A stretch of DNA of 64,000 nucleotides, taken from assembly GCA_964549445.1 (NCBI GenBank), contig CAZJVS010000013.1:1-64000 (forward strand), written 5' to 3'. A model generated the notes under the pieces. It was given only the letters and a program-made list of their open reading frames with translations, ran no database searches and was not told where the DNA came from. Below are positions 1-9,800 of the stretch, piece after piece; position 1 is the first letter of the stretch; each line of letters starts with the position of its first letter. This DNA comes from SpSt-539 sp964549445. GTDB lineage: Bacteria > Planctomycetota > Phycisphaerae > UBA1845 > UTPLA1. The position numbers and the translations under genes are program-made.

Positions 1-227
1 ACATCGGCAAAGCAACCCCCGCCCCACCCCCCAAGCTAAACCGCAACCCCGTCCCGAAATCCTCCCAACTGGACTTTGATACTCATTCTTTGTCACGCAT
101 TGACGACGCGGATTCAACGCCTCCCCCTCACCAAGAGGGGACTTAGGAGCGCCGCACCCCAAGCGCCGGCGCGTGGGCGCGAAACGCATGCCCTCCAACT
201 CCAGGCATCATCGGCGATGCAGCTAAA

Positions 228-1307
228 TCACTCGCCGAACTTGAACCCAAGCTGCACAGGGAGCTTCCCCAGATCCGGGTCGCCCCGCAGCACAAACCCC
301 GATCCCGCCTTCCCCGGTTCAGTCCGCCGCAATTTGCCCGACCTCTCGCTCCGTTTAGGTCCCGTCAGGCCGAAACGATCCCGCGACATGCGAAACAGGT
401 CTGCCACCGATTCCCAGTATGTTCCAGCTCCCTTCATCCGCTTGCCGAATCGCGCCTCGCTCATCGCCCCGCCGCGAATTTCCCGGACTCTCGCTTCGAT
501 CCGTTCGACCCGGTCCGGCATCGTCTCCCGGATGCGCCCCCGGAACACCGCCTCGACGCTGCCCGGCAGCCGCAGTGCCGTGTATCCAGCCGCAGTCGCG
601 CCCGCCGCCGCCGCCTGTTCGAGGATTCGCGGCACGTCGCGATCGTTGAGCCCCGGAATGATCGGCGCCACCATGACGCCGACCGGCACGCCCGCGGAGG
701 TCAGTCGGCGCATCGCCTCGAATCGTTTCGACGGCGCAGGTGCGTGCGGCTCGATCTGCCGCGCCACGGCGTCATCCGCAAATGCGATGCTCTGGTACAC
801 CGTCGCGCCCGCCGTCCGCTCCAGTTCGGCCAGCAGCTCCGCGTCGCGCATCACGAGGAAGCTCTTGGTCACAATGGCCGCCGGATTCTGGTATTCGAGA
901 CACACGCGCAGGCACGCTTGCGTGAGCCGGTACACCGCTTCGAGCGGCTGGTAGCAGTCGGTGACGCCCGAGAAGTTCACCTCTTCGCCCGCCCATGCCT
1001 TGCGGATGAAGGCCTCGCGCAGCAAGTCGGACGCGTTGGTCTTGACGACGATTTTGGTGTCGAAGTCGGTCCCGGCCCCCATGCCGAGGTATTCGTGGTA
1101 CGGCCGGGCGTAGCAGTAGGCGCAGGCGTGTTGGCAACCTCGGTAAGGGTTGACCGACCATCGAAATGGAATGTCCGGGCTGTCGTTTTCCGAGAGGATC
1201 GACCGGGCCGTCTCCTCGTAGACTTCGAGCTGAGCTGCCGGCGGCGGCTCGAGCCACTCGCGATATTCGCTGAGGTACGGGTTGGGTGGATTCTCGACCG
1301 GACGCAT
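228..1307 (-). CDS. Radical SAM protein, PA0069 / SPL-like family
   Basis: Likely an iron-sulfur enzyme that cleaves S-adenosylmethionine to a radical; the substrate is unknown. The cluster motif is visible as GCQHACAYCYAR, giving a CX3CX2C triad at Cys58, Cys62 and Cys65, as in the PA0069/Rv2578c group related to spore-photoproduct-lyase-type proteins. The rest reads as a radical SAM barrel: GVTDCYQPLE near residue 117, and PIIPGLNDRD near 217, a typical late strand motif. The basic C-terminus (about 290-359) follows the barrel. Length (359 aa) fits the family. The ATG is preceded by AGGAG about 9 bases upstream. It stands alone, about 60 bases beyond the end of the next minus-strand gene, so no pathway can be read from context. 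The family call is firm; the function is not. Confidence 0.88.
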   Translation of the reverse strand: MRPVENPPNPYLSEYREWLEPPPAAQLEVYEETARSILSENDSPDIPFRWSVNPYRGCQHACAYCYARPYHEYLGMGAGTDFDTKIVVKTNASDLLREAFIRKAWAGEEVNFSGVTDCYQPLEAVYRLTQACLRVCLEYQNPAAIVTKSFLVMRDAELLAELERTAGATVYQSIAFADDAVARQIEPHAPAPSKRFEAMRRLTSAGVPVGVMVAPIIPGLNDRDVPRILEQAAAAGATAAGYTALRLPGSVEAVFRGRIRETMPDRVERIEARVREIRGGAMSEARFGKRMKGAGTYWESVADLFRMSRDRFGLTGPKRSERSGKLRRTEPGKAGSGFVLRGDPDLGKLPVQLGFKFGE

Positions 1308-1369
1308 GGGGCGGCGCTCCTGAATCGCCCTCAGCGTATTCGGTCTAAGTTAGGTGTCAAGCCGCGACG

Positions 1370-3661
1370 CTAGGGTCCGCTGACCGCCGCCACGAACGCC
1401 GGGATGTCGTCGCCGTTGACGGCGGCGTCGTTGTTCATGTCGCCGCGCATGATGTTGCACGTCTGGAAGGCGTCGATGTAGGCGTCGGGGTTGGTGAGGG
1501 CGAGCACCATTGGGTCGATGTCAAGGGTGTTGACGGCGTTGTCGCAGTTCAGGTCGCCCGACACCGGCACGACCGCGCAGCTCACCGACGACACGACCAA
1601 GTCATCGATCGCCGCGTCGGTGATCGAGTTATTCGGATTGTCCGTCGCGCTGAACCGGATCTTCATCTGGTTGGTAGGCGTGACGTAGCTCGACACGAGG
1701 ATCGAATTCTTGCGCCAGACCGGATCGTGCGTCACGGTCTCGATGGTCACCCAGTTCGCCCCGTTGTTGTTTGAGATTTCAACGACGAGCGTGTCTTCGC
1801 CGGTGCTGCAGTACATCCAGCGGTAGTAGCTGAGCAGCGGCGACGCCAGGCCCGACATGTCGATCGTCGGCGACGTGAGCCGCGTCGGCCCGCCATCCAG
1901 GTCCGCGCCGCCCGCCGATCCACCTACGGCGCCGTTGCCCGTCACCCAGCACATCGTCCCGGTCCCGGCCGGATTGTCGTCTTCCGGTTGCACCGGCGCG
2001 CCGCTGATGTTCGTCCCGACCGGGTCAGCCCGCACCCAGGCCCCACCCGTTACGGCGTTGTTGAGCACGGTCCAGCTTTGATTCGTCTCAAAGTTGTCTG
2101 AGAAGTAGGGCGTCTCCTCGCCGACCGGCACCGTGTACTTCGCCGCCGGCGCCGCGGCCGGGCTCCGAATCTCCGTGCCGCCCGAACTCTGCGAGGAAAT
2201 GTAATACTCCGTCGGATCGCCGCACCCCCGCGCCGGGAAAGTCGCGACAAAATCGTTGCCGCTGACGTATGCCAGCGGGTATGCCGTGAATGCCCCGCTC
2301 GATCCGGTCCGGGCATGCAGCGTCGCGGTGGCCGGATTCACCACATCCCAATCGCCGGTGATCCGGACGTTTAGATTGCTCGTCACGTTCGGCGTCTGAA
2401 GAATCGGAAGTCCGTTTGGAAACTCGATCTTCATGGCGGGTCGAATGCTGGAAATGTGGTCGGCCTGGAACATCAGCGCCGGAAACATCTCCTCGCAGCT
2501 CGGAAGAATCTGGTTCGCCGGCAATGTAAATCCGTTCGTGCCGGTGTCTCGCAGCTCGAACGAGAATGCGTGAACCCTCTGGACACCGTAGGTCCAGTCT
2601 ACCGAAACGCCCGATGCGGGATAAATATTGGTATAGATCGGCCCCGGATCGAACGCGGTCCCATGGACGCTGGAGATCAGCGACTGCATGGTCGTGCCGA
2701 CAAAGTTAAAGATCGGCTCATCCGGCGAAGTTGGCGCCTGGTAACCCCACGGCCAGAGGATCAGTTGCGAGTAGCTGTGGATGTCGTTGTGGGTGACGAT
2801 GTTGGGATGCGCAAGGAAAAAGTCGCGCATGGCCTGCGTTTCGGGCTCGGAGAAGGGGGCCGTGCCGCGGTAAGTTTCGTCGGACCCGACAGTCGCAGCT
2901 CCCTCGCCACCCCACTGGTAGCCCCAGTTGCGATTGATATCGACGCCGAACGAGCCGCCGTTGTTGCGGCGATTCTTCCGCCAGAGGCGGTTGGTCGACC
3001 AAGTATAGAGGTAACCGTCGACGTTGAAGACCGGAATGATGAACCACTCGCAGCGATCAACGAGCTCCTGGATGCCGAGGTCGGTGTCGTAGTTGCGAAC
3101 AAGCTGATCGGCTACGTAGAGGGTGACAGGAACGGTGATCCATTCGCGGGCGTGTTCGCAGCCGTGATAGAGGACGCCGGGCTTTACGCTCAGGCCCGGC
3201 CCGGTGATGCGCAAGCCCTGGATCGTGCGACCCTCGAGCGTAGTGCCCACGTTAATGACCTGGGCGAGATCGGGTCGCAGCGCGGCGAGCGACGCCATGT
3301 AGGCGTTGACCGTCGCGTTGTCCATGTAAGCGTCCCAGGTGCCCCGCGGTTGTGGTCCGGCAATTTCGGCGGCTTCGGCGTCGATCTTCGCCTGCACGTC
3401 GGGGATGAGTACCGTAAACGGCAGATTCGATTTCTGAAGTTGCTCGAATTGACTCGGTGTCACTCGAACGTCGAGCGCGCCGACCCCGATCCGTTCGCTC
3501 CAGACGTCGTCGGTCATCGTGAGGAGCGTCTGAAGCTGGTCGTTGGTCTTCACCTCGACGCGGACCACGCGATCTCCGTCAAAGCGGACTTGCTGCGCGG
3601 ATGCCGCATGAACGAGGAAAATGAGTCCCAAGGCAAAGCAGATCGTTGAACGGGCGAACAT
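1370..3661 (-). CDS. Secreted M14-family zinc carboxypeptidase with C-terminal dockerin
   Basis: Predicted extracellular metallocarboxypeptidase of about 763 residues. I start it at the ATG at 3661 rather than at a codon 63 bases upstream, because this gives a clean signal peptide (MFARSTICFALGLIFLVHA, then ASAQ) and a GGAG about 10 bases ahead. The M14 zinc site is complete: HAREW supplies His170 and Glu173, and DIHSYSQL supplies His295. FELRDTG supplies the catalytic Glu369. After the catalytic domain (about 110-400) come a beta-rich linker, a jelly-roll or MAM-like domain (about 530-680) and a type I dockerin with two loops starting GDLNCDNAVNTLD and GDMNNDAAVNGDD. The latter places it among the dockerin-bearing secreted proteins of this window. 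It is divergent from the methyltransferase at 3866, sharing a 204-base spacer. Confidence 0.9.
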   Translation of the reverse strand: MFARSTICFALGLIFLVHAASAQQVRFDGDRVVRVEVKTNDQLQTLLTMTDDVWSERIGVGALDVRVTPSQFEQLQKSNLPFTVLIPDVQAKIDAEAAEIAGPQPRGTWDAYMDNATVNAYMASLAALRPDLAQVINVGTTLEGRTIQGLRITGPGLSVKPGVLYHGCEHAREWITVPVTLYVADQLVRNYDTDLGIQELVDRCEWFIIPVFNVDGYLYTWSTNRLWRKNRRNNGGSFGVDINRNWGYQWGGEGAATVGSDETYRGTAPFSEPETQAMRDFFLAHPNIVTHNDIHSYSQLILWPWGYQAPTSPDEPIFNFVGTTMQSLISSVHGTAFDPGPIYTNIYPASGVSVDWTYGVQRVHAFSFELRDTGTNGFTLPANQILPSCEEMFPALMFQADHISSIRPAMKIEFPNGLPILQTPNVTSNLNVRITGDWDVVNPATATLHARTGSSGAFTAYPLAYVSGNDFVATFPARGCGDPTEYYISSQSSGGTEIRSPAAAPAAKYTVPVGEETPYFSDNFETNQSWTVLNNAVTGGAWVRADPVGTNISGAPVQPEDDNPAGTGTMCWVTGNGAVGGSAGGADLDGGPTRLTSPTIDMSGLASPLLSYYRWMYCSTGEDTLVVEISNNNGANWVTIETVTHDPVWRKNSILVSSYVTPTNQMKIRFSATDNPNNSITDAAIDDLVVSSVSCAVVPVSGDLNCDNAVNTLDIDPMVLALTNPDAYIDAFQTCNIMRGDMNNDAAVNGDDIPAFVAAVSGP

Positions 3662-3865
3662 GGGCGTTTGGCTCCAACCCCCTAACACGGAAGACCGGTG
3701 GTGCAACGCGGCGTCCCGTTTCAATCGTTATCGTACCGTATGGGCCCCGTCCGGCAAAACGCAAAGGAAATCCAGCCATTGACGCCTGCCTCGCCCGAAC
3801 AGCCGATAGCGGATATGGTTCCGCCGACCGCCTCCAGACTACGATCCTACTCGTGTGAGGTGCTG

Positions 3866-5125
3866 ATGATGTCACCTTCAAACGGGCCTCCAGAGTCGAC
3901 CGCCGGCCTGCTGGTGCGAGAAAACCATTCGGCAGGGCGGGTCTACCCGTGGGATAAGCGATTGGTAAAGCGTTTGCTGGGGTCGCTCGGCGATCCGCCC
4001 GTGGAAATCGTGCTCTGGAACGGCGAGTCAATCCGCACGTCGAGCGCCCCGACGATCGCACGAGTCCATTTCCTGGAGCGGCGCGCTCTACTGAAAACTC
4101 TGTTCGACGCTGATCGTCATTTCGGTGATGAGTATCGCGACGGGCGGGTCGAGGTGGAGGGAGATCTGGTCCGGCTGCTCGAAGAGGCCTATCGCGGGAT
4201 GCGCTGGTCGGATGAGGGACGGCGACGTTGGGTGTGGCGACGCCGAAACACGATCGCGGATTCCCGAGAGAACATTCATCACCACTACGACATCGGCAAT
4301 GACTTCTACAAGTTGTGGCTCGATGAGCAGCTTGCCTACACGTGCGCCTATTTTGCCGATCCGGCGATGAGTCTGGAGGAGGCCCAGTTCGCAAAGATGG
4401 AGCACGTATGCCGCAAGCTTCGGCTGCAGCCGGGCGAGCGGGTGGTCGAGGCCGGCTGCGGCTGGGGGTCGCTCGCGCTGCACATGGCGCGGCATCACGG
4501 CGTGACCGTTCGGGCGTTTAACATCTCGCATGAGCAGATTGCGTATGCGCGGGAAGCGGCGGCGCGGGCGGGACTGAGCGATCGGGTCGAATACGTTGAG
4601 GATGATTATCGTCGCATCGACGGGAGGTATGACGCGTTTGCGTCAGTCGGGATGCTGGAGCATGTCGGGATCGAGAACTACCGGACGCTCGGGGGCGTGA
4701 TCGATCGATGCTTGACGCCGGGCGGCCGGGGATTGATTCACGCAATCGGGCGGCATCGGTCGGAGCCGTTTAGTCAGTGGATGAGATTGCGGATCTTTCC
4801 AGGGGCGGAAGTGCCGACGTTGCGCGAGATGATGGACCTGTTCGAGCCGTACGATTTTGCAGTACTCGACGTCGAGAATCTGCGGCTGCATTACGCCGAG
4901 ACGCTGCGGCACTGGCTGGCGCGGTTCGAGTCACGCGTCGATGAAGTGCGGTCGATGTTTGACGAGCGATTCGTGCGAACGTGGCGGTTTTACCTTTCGA
5001 GTTCGATCGCGGCATTCACGAGCGGTTCGATGCAACTGTTCCAGGTTCTGTTCAATCGTCACAATTCGAATGACGTGCCGATGACGCGGGCGCATCTCTA
5101 CGAGGACGCCGGACGGAGCCGCTGA
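3866..5125 (+). CDS. Cyclopropane-fatty-acyl-phospholipid synthase-like methyltransferase
   Basis: SAM-dependent methyltransferase of the CFA synthase family (about 419 aa), expected to add a methylene or methyl group to unsaturated acyl chains of membrane phospholipids. The core begins with the family's HHYDIGNDFYKLWLD. Motif I is VVEAGCGWGSLALHMA, followed by FASVGMLEHVG and CLTPGGRGLIHAIG. The frame is open upstream to a GTG at 3698, but I prefer the ATG at 3866 because GAGG sits 5 bases ahead and upstream residues do not look like the family. Its stop overlaps the start of the flavoprotein by one base, so the two are translationally coupled and probably act on the same lipid. Whether it makes cyclopropane or another methylated product cannot be told from sequence. 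Confidence 0.88.
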   Translation: MMSPSNGPPESTAGLLVRENHSAGRVYPWDKRLVKRLLGSLGDPPVEIVLWNGESIRTSSAPTIARVHFLERRALLKTLFDADRHFGDEYRDGRVEVEGDLVRLLEEAYRGMRWSDEGRRRWVWRRRNTIADSRENIHHHYDIGNDFYKLWLDEQLAYTCAYFADPAMSLEEAQFAKMEHVCRKLRLQPGERVVEAGCGWGSLALHMARHHGVTVRAFNISHEQIAYAREAAARAGLSDRVEYVEDDYRRIDGRYDAFASVGMLEHVGIENYRTLGGVIDRCLTPGGRGLIHAIGRHRSEPFSQWMRLRIFPGAEVPTLREMMDLFEPYDFAVLDVENLRLHYAETLRHWLARFESRVDEVRSMFDERFVRTWRFYLSSSIAAFTSGSMQLFQVLFNRHNSNDVPMTRAHLYEDAGRSR

Positions 5126-6255
5126 TGCAATCGTTTGATGCGGTTGTGGTCGGCGGCGGACCGGCGGGTTCGTCTTGCGCGTGGGGATTACGGCGAGCGG
5201 GATTGAAAGTTGTCGTGCTCGACAAGAGCGCTTTTCCGCGCGACAAGCCGTGTGCGGGGTGGATTACGCCGCGCGTGCTGGAACTGCGCGAAGTGGAGCT
5301 TGCGGAGTATGGGCGCGGGCGTGTCGTGCAGCCGATTGACGGATTCGTCGTCGGACGAGCGGGGGGGCGGGCGGTTGAGAATCGGTACGACCGGCCGATC
5401 AGTTATGGAATCCGGCGGTGCGAGTTTGACACGTATCTGTTGCAGCGGTCGGGGGTGGAGTGCCGGCTGGGGACGCCGCTGCGATCGCTGGAGCGGCAGG
5501 GCGATCGCTGGCGGATCAACGGAGAGATCGAGACGCGGATGGTCGTCGGGGCGGGCGGGCATTTCTGCCCGGTGGCGCGGCATCTGGGCGCGACGCCTGG
5601 CCGGGCGGAGATGGCGGTCACGGCGCAGGAGGTGGAGTTCGAGATGAGTGAGGGGCAGGCGGCGGATTGCCCGATCCGGCCGGACCTACCCGAGCTTTAT
5701 TTTTGCAAGGATTTACAGGGTTATGGGTGGGCATTTCGGAAGGGGCCGTTTTTGAACGTGGGGCTGGGGCGGGAGGATCCTGAGCGACTTGGGGAGCATG
5801 TCGAGCAGTTTGTGGGCATGCTGCAGCGGCAAGGCCGCATACCGCGCGATGTGCCGGATCGGTTTCGCGGGCATGCGTACATCCTCTATGGGCATACGCG
5901 GCGGCGGTTGTATGGGGATGGGTTGTTGCTGGCCGGCGATGCGGCCGGGCTGGCGTATCCGTACAGCGGAGAGGGCATTCGGACGGCGATCGAGTCGGGG
6001 CTGATGGCGGCGGATGCGATTGTTGCGGCGCGCGGGAAGTATGCGGCGGAGCAATTGCAGTCGTACAGCGAGGCGCTGAGCGCGCGGTTTGGCGGTGCGG
6101 CGGATGACGACGGGTGGCTGGGCCGGATTCCGACCTGGCTGAAACAGGCGGTGGCGCGGCCGTTGTTTGCGAGCAAGTGGTTCACGCGGCGGGTTGTGCT
6201 GGAAGGATGGTTTCTGCACGAGCGGCCGGCGGAGCGCGGCGTCGTGGCGGTGTGA
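5125..6255 (+). CDS. FAD-dependent oxidoreductase, geranylgeranyl reductase-like
   Basis: Flavoprotein of 376 aa. The N-terminal dinucleotide-binding fold is clear: DAVVVGGGPAGSSCAWGLRR (GxGxxG type), then VVVLDKSAFPRDKPCAG, the pattern of the geranylgeranyl reductase / electron-transfer-flavoprotein dehydrogenase superfamily. The second FAD motif is LLLAGDAAGLAYPYSGEGI, near residues 268-286. Such enzymes reduce isoprenoid or acyl double bonds or hydroxylate aromatic substrates; the exact substrate is unknown. The ATG overlaps the TGA of the CFA-like methyltransferase, so a joint role in lipid tail modification is a reasonable inference. No signal peptide is seen. A tRNA gene on the opposite strand follows 8 bases after the stop. 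Confidence 0.82.
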   Translation: MQSFDAVVVGGGPAGSSCAWGLRRAGLKVVVLDKSAFPRDKPCAGWITPRVLELREVELAEYGRGRVVQPIDGFVVGRAGGRAVENRYDRPISYGIRRCEFDTYLLQRSGVECRLGTPLRSLERQGDRWRINGEIETRMVVGAGGHFCPVARHLGATPGRAEMAVTAQEVEFEMSEGQAADCPIRPDLPELYFCKDLQGYGWAFRKGPFLNVGLGREDPERLGEHVEQFVGMLQRQGRIPRDVPDRFRGHAYILYGHTRRRLYGDGLLLAGDAAGLAYPYSGEGIRTAIESGLMAADAIVAARGKYAAEQLQSYSEALSARFGGAADDDGWLGRIPTWLKQAVARPLFASKWFTRRVVLEGWFLHERPAERGVVAV

Positions 6256-6263
6256 GGGGGAAA

Positions 6264-6337
6264 CGCGCCCGATAGGATTCGAACCTACGACCTGCGGTTT
6301 AGGAAACCGCTGCTCTATCCAGCTGAGCTACGGGCGC
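6264..6337 (-). tRNA. tRNA-Arg (anticodon CCT)
   Basis: Read on the minus strand, this 74-base stretch folds as a standard cloverleaf. The acceptor stem is GCGCCCG paired with CGGGCGC. The D arm contains AGCTCAGCTGGATAGAGC. The anticodon stem GCGGT/ACCGC closes the loop TTCCTAA, giving anticodon CCT (reads AGG). The T loop contains GGTTCGAATCC. CCA is not encoded after the discriminator base. It lies tail to tail with the flavoprotein gene. Confidence 0.93.
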
Positions 6338-6859
6338 CTGCTGTCGATTCTAATCGCTGCAGGACGCAGCGTCCCCTTCGGTCGTCTTGCCCCAGTCTTG
6401 AGTGATTGGTTTCGCACGATGCGCGCTCATCTTAGTAAAAACCCTTAGGACTCTCGCAGCAGGACTGGGAAAACCTCGCGACTTTGCTGCGAATGTCGTC
6501 TGCTTCGATTGACACGACCTCACGATTACGGTTATTCTTGAACCGAATAGGTGGGTGATGGTGATTGGGATGAGGCACACACGGTCCGCCACCTCTCGTT
6601 TCATCGGTATTTCGTCCTGAACAGTCGCCGCACGGGCGATTGTTCGTCCGCACAACGCCCATACCCACCACTGGGAGCACACTGATGCGACGCGCACCCA
6701 GCTCATCTCGCACGCTCGGAATTTGTAGATTGGCGATAGTGGCCAGCCGCGCTGCGATCCCGAGCTTGGTTTCAACAAGACTCGCGTCGTTCCGGGACTG
6801 AGCAGGCCGCGAGCAAATACTTGTGGTTGACGCGTTTCTTGGAAGGAGCAAAAGTCATC
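6338..6859. other. Non-coding stretch between tRNA-Arg and the S8-like protease
   Basis: About 520 bases with visibly lower GC than the flanking genes. Open frames on the minus strand (up to about 180 codons) have no recognisable motif, no ribosome site and unusual composition, so I leave them out. The last 20 bases carry the ribosome site GGAAGGAG (6841-6848) used by the protease gene. I see no convincing promoter, repeat or integrase remnant. Confidence 0.5.
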
Positions 6860-9800
6860 ATGTCGCTTGACGCCTACGTACGCCGCACAATTTCCCGCCA
6901 CATGAAGGTGCTCGCCGTTGTTCTGGCGGTCACGCTCCTGACTGCGCCAAATGACTCACCGGCGCAACAGCCTCAAGCGCCTCTTACGTCCACCTTCGCG
7001 GCTGCACGCAAGGCGGGCAAGTCCCGAATTGACACCGCGCTCTTGGCCATTGCAGCCAATCAGCGCGTCGTTGGCATGGAAGAGCTTCTCATGAGGGATG
7101 CGGCCGGTCGCGTGTTGGTACGCGTGACCGCGAAGGACGTCGGCGCCTTGGAGCCTAAACTCCGCAATATCGGCTTTGTGACGGTAGCGTCACATCCCAA
7201 CCTGCATTTTGTGGAGGGCTACTTGCCGCTCGGCGCCGTCAACGGCGTTGAGAATTTCGCCAAAGACGGTCTGATGGGCGTTCTCGCCGGGTTGCGACCG
7301 CAGGTGAACCCGGGTGCCGGCTCGGTCGTGAGTCAGGCCGTCTTCGTTCACGAAGCGGACCGGGTTCGAACGACGCTTCCCATTGGGTACGACGGTTCGG
7401 GCGTGAAAATCGGCGTGCTGAGCGACAGCTACGACAACCTCGGCGGGGCGGCGGCCGGCGTTTCGTCCGGCAACCTTCCGGCCGGTGTGACGGTATTGAG
7501 CGACATCGGGAGCGGAGGCACGGATGAGGGGCGCGCGATGTTGGAACTGGTGTACGACGTCGCGCCGGGGTCGACACTCGCCTTTGCGACGGCGTTCATC
7601 AGCGAGGCCTCGTTCGCCAGCAACATCGTGGCGCTAAAAGATGCGGGATGTAACGTCATTGTCGATGACGTGGTCTACTACGCCGAGCCGTTCTTCCAGG
7701 ACGGCGTGGTGGCGCAAGCCGTAGACACGGTTTACGCAGCAGGCGTTCCGTATTTCTCGTCGGCGAACAACCAGGCATCGCGGGCGTACGAATCGACGAC
7801 TTGGACTGAGGGCAACACGCCGCCGACCGTCGCCGGCTTTTCGTCGCAGTGGTATGACTTCGACCCCGGCGCGGGCGTCGATACGCGTCAGAGCGTGACG
7901 CTAACGAATGGCCAGACGATTCGCCTCTCGTTTCAGTGGGACGATCCTTATTATACCGTTGCGGGCGTCGACACCGATCTGGATCTCTACTTGGTCGACA
8001 CCGGAACCGCGACGATTCGAGCGGTCTCGGACGCGGACAATCTTGCGAACCAGACACCGTTTGAGTTCATCAACTTCACAAATAGCACGGGAAGCACCCG
8101 AACGTATGATGTAATGATTCATCGGTTCGTGGGACCCGCGCCCGGGCGGATCAAGTACATAAATTTCGGCAGCCAGATCACGATCAATCAGTTCAACACC
8201 AACAGCCCGACCGTGAATCCACACGGCGGGGCGGCGGGCGGAATGGCCGTCGCGGCGGCGCCTTATTACGATCATCTGAATCCCGAAAGCTTTACGTCGA
8301 CCGGTCCTCGGACACTGCTGTTCAATGCGGACGGCTCGCCGAAGGGGTCGCCCGAGGTGCGGCAGAAGCCGGAGATCTGCGCGGTCGACGGCACCGACAC
8401 GAGCTTTTTCGGATCGGACGCGGATGGCAACTCGCTGCCGAATTTCTTTGGAACTTCAGCCGCCGCGCCGCACGCGGCGGCCGTGGCGGCGCTGATCAAG
8501 CATGCGAATCCGCTGTTCACGCCGGCGCAGATCTACTCGCGAATTCGAACGACGGCCGATCCATCGATCGGCGGACCGGGATTCGACAATCTTACCGGCG
8601 ACGGATTGATCAACGCGTATACGGCGGTGTTTGGTCCGCCGGTTTCGGCGTCGATTCCATTCTCCGACGGCTTCGAAACCGGCGTCCTGTCTTTGGCGTG
8701 GGAGGTCCGCACGAACGTCGATGGACGCGTGCTGGTCAATGGAATCGGCGGTCCCGCGACGGGTGCGAAGCATATGACGCTGGACACATACGTAAATTCG
8801 AGCTTGTTCTCTCGCAACGAGGCGATCCTGCACGTCAATGCCGCCGGTCTCAGCAACGTCACGCTGACCTTCAAGCAACGCGAATTCAGTGACGAGGATA
8901 ACGTAATGCCGGCGTCATTCAGCGGGTCGGTGGACGCGGACGGCGTTGCCTTCAGCGTGGACGGCAGCAACTGGTTCAGTGTCATCAGCCTGACGGGCGC
9001 TGCGTCGGCGGAGTTCTACCAGACCCAAACATTCAATCTCAGCTCGCTGGCTGCGCTGAACAGCTTGGTGCTTGGGACGGATGTGCGGATCAAGTTCCAG
9101 CAGTACGACAACGTTCCGATCAATCCGCCGACCCCGAGTGCTTCGGACGGGTTTGCATTCGACGACGTCCAGATCACCATCCCGCCGCCGATGATCACGG
9201 TGGGTCCACAGAGCACCGCCGGGTGCGTGACCGGATCGGCGAATTTCACGGTGACCGCCACAAGTGACGGTCCTCCGACCTATCAATGGCGGCGCGGCGT
9301 GACCAACCTATCGGACGGAATCAACATATTCGGCAGCACGGTGGCCGGCGCGCTGACTTCGTCGCTGACGATCAGCAACATTCATTCGGGCGACGCCGGA
9401 ACGGACTACAACTGCGTCGTCTCGAACGCGGGCGGCAGCACGCCCAGCAGCGACGCTACGCTTACCGTCAATCTTCCGCCGACCGTCGACAGCGGCCCGT
9501 CGCCATCGAGCCAGACGAAGTGCGTTGGGGAAAACGCGACGATCACCATTTCCGCGAGTGGAGCCGGCTCGCTGACCTACCAGTGGCGACGCGGCGTGAC
9601 AAACCTGATCGATGGCCCTCATGCGGGGCTTGCGACCATTTCAGGCGCAACGACGAACTCGCTGACATTGACCGGGGTGCAAACGGGCGACGCGGCGACG
9701 GACTACAACTGCGTCGTCACCGGACTCTGCAGCCCGGCGGCGACGAGCGGCCCGGCCACGCTGAGCGTCAACTCGGCGCCATCGATTACGGGCGGTCCGA

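Noticed and set aside
1..227. Possible gene fragment at the left edge
   Set aside because: No frame with a recognisable motif; open frames there run antisense into the radical SAM gene.
2456..3649. Open frame of 397 codons antisense to the M14 carboxypeptidase
   Set aside because: No recognisable motif, while the opposite strand has a complete zinc site and signal peptide.
6350..6901. Minus-strand open frames between tRNA-Arg and the S8-like protease
   Set aside because: Competing frames, no ribosome site, no recognisable protein; not an integrase remnant next to the tRNA.
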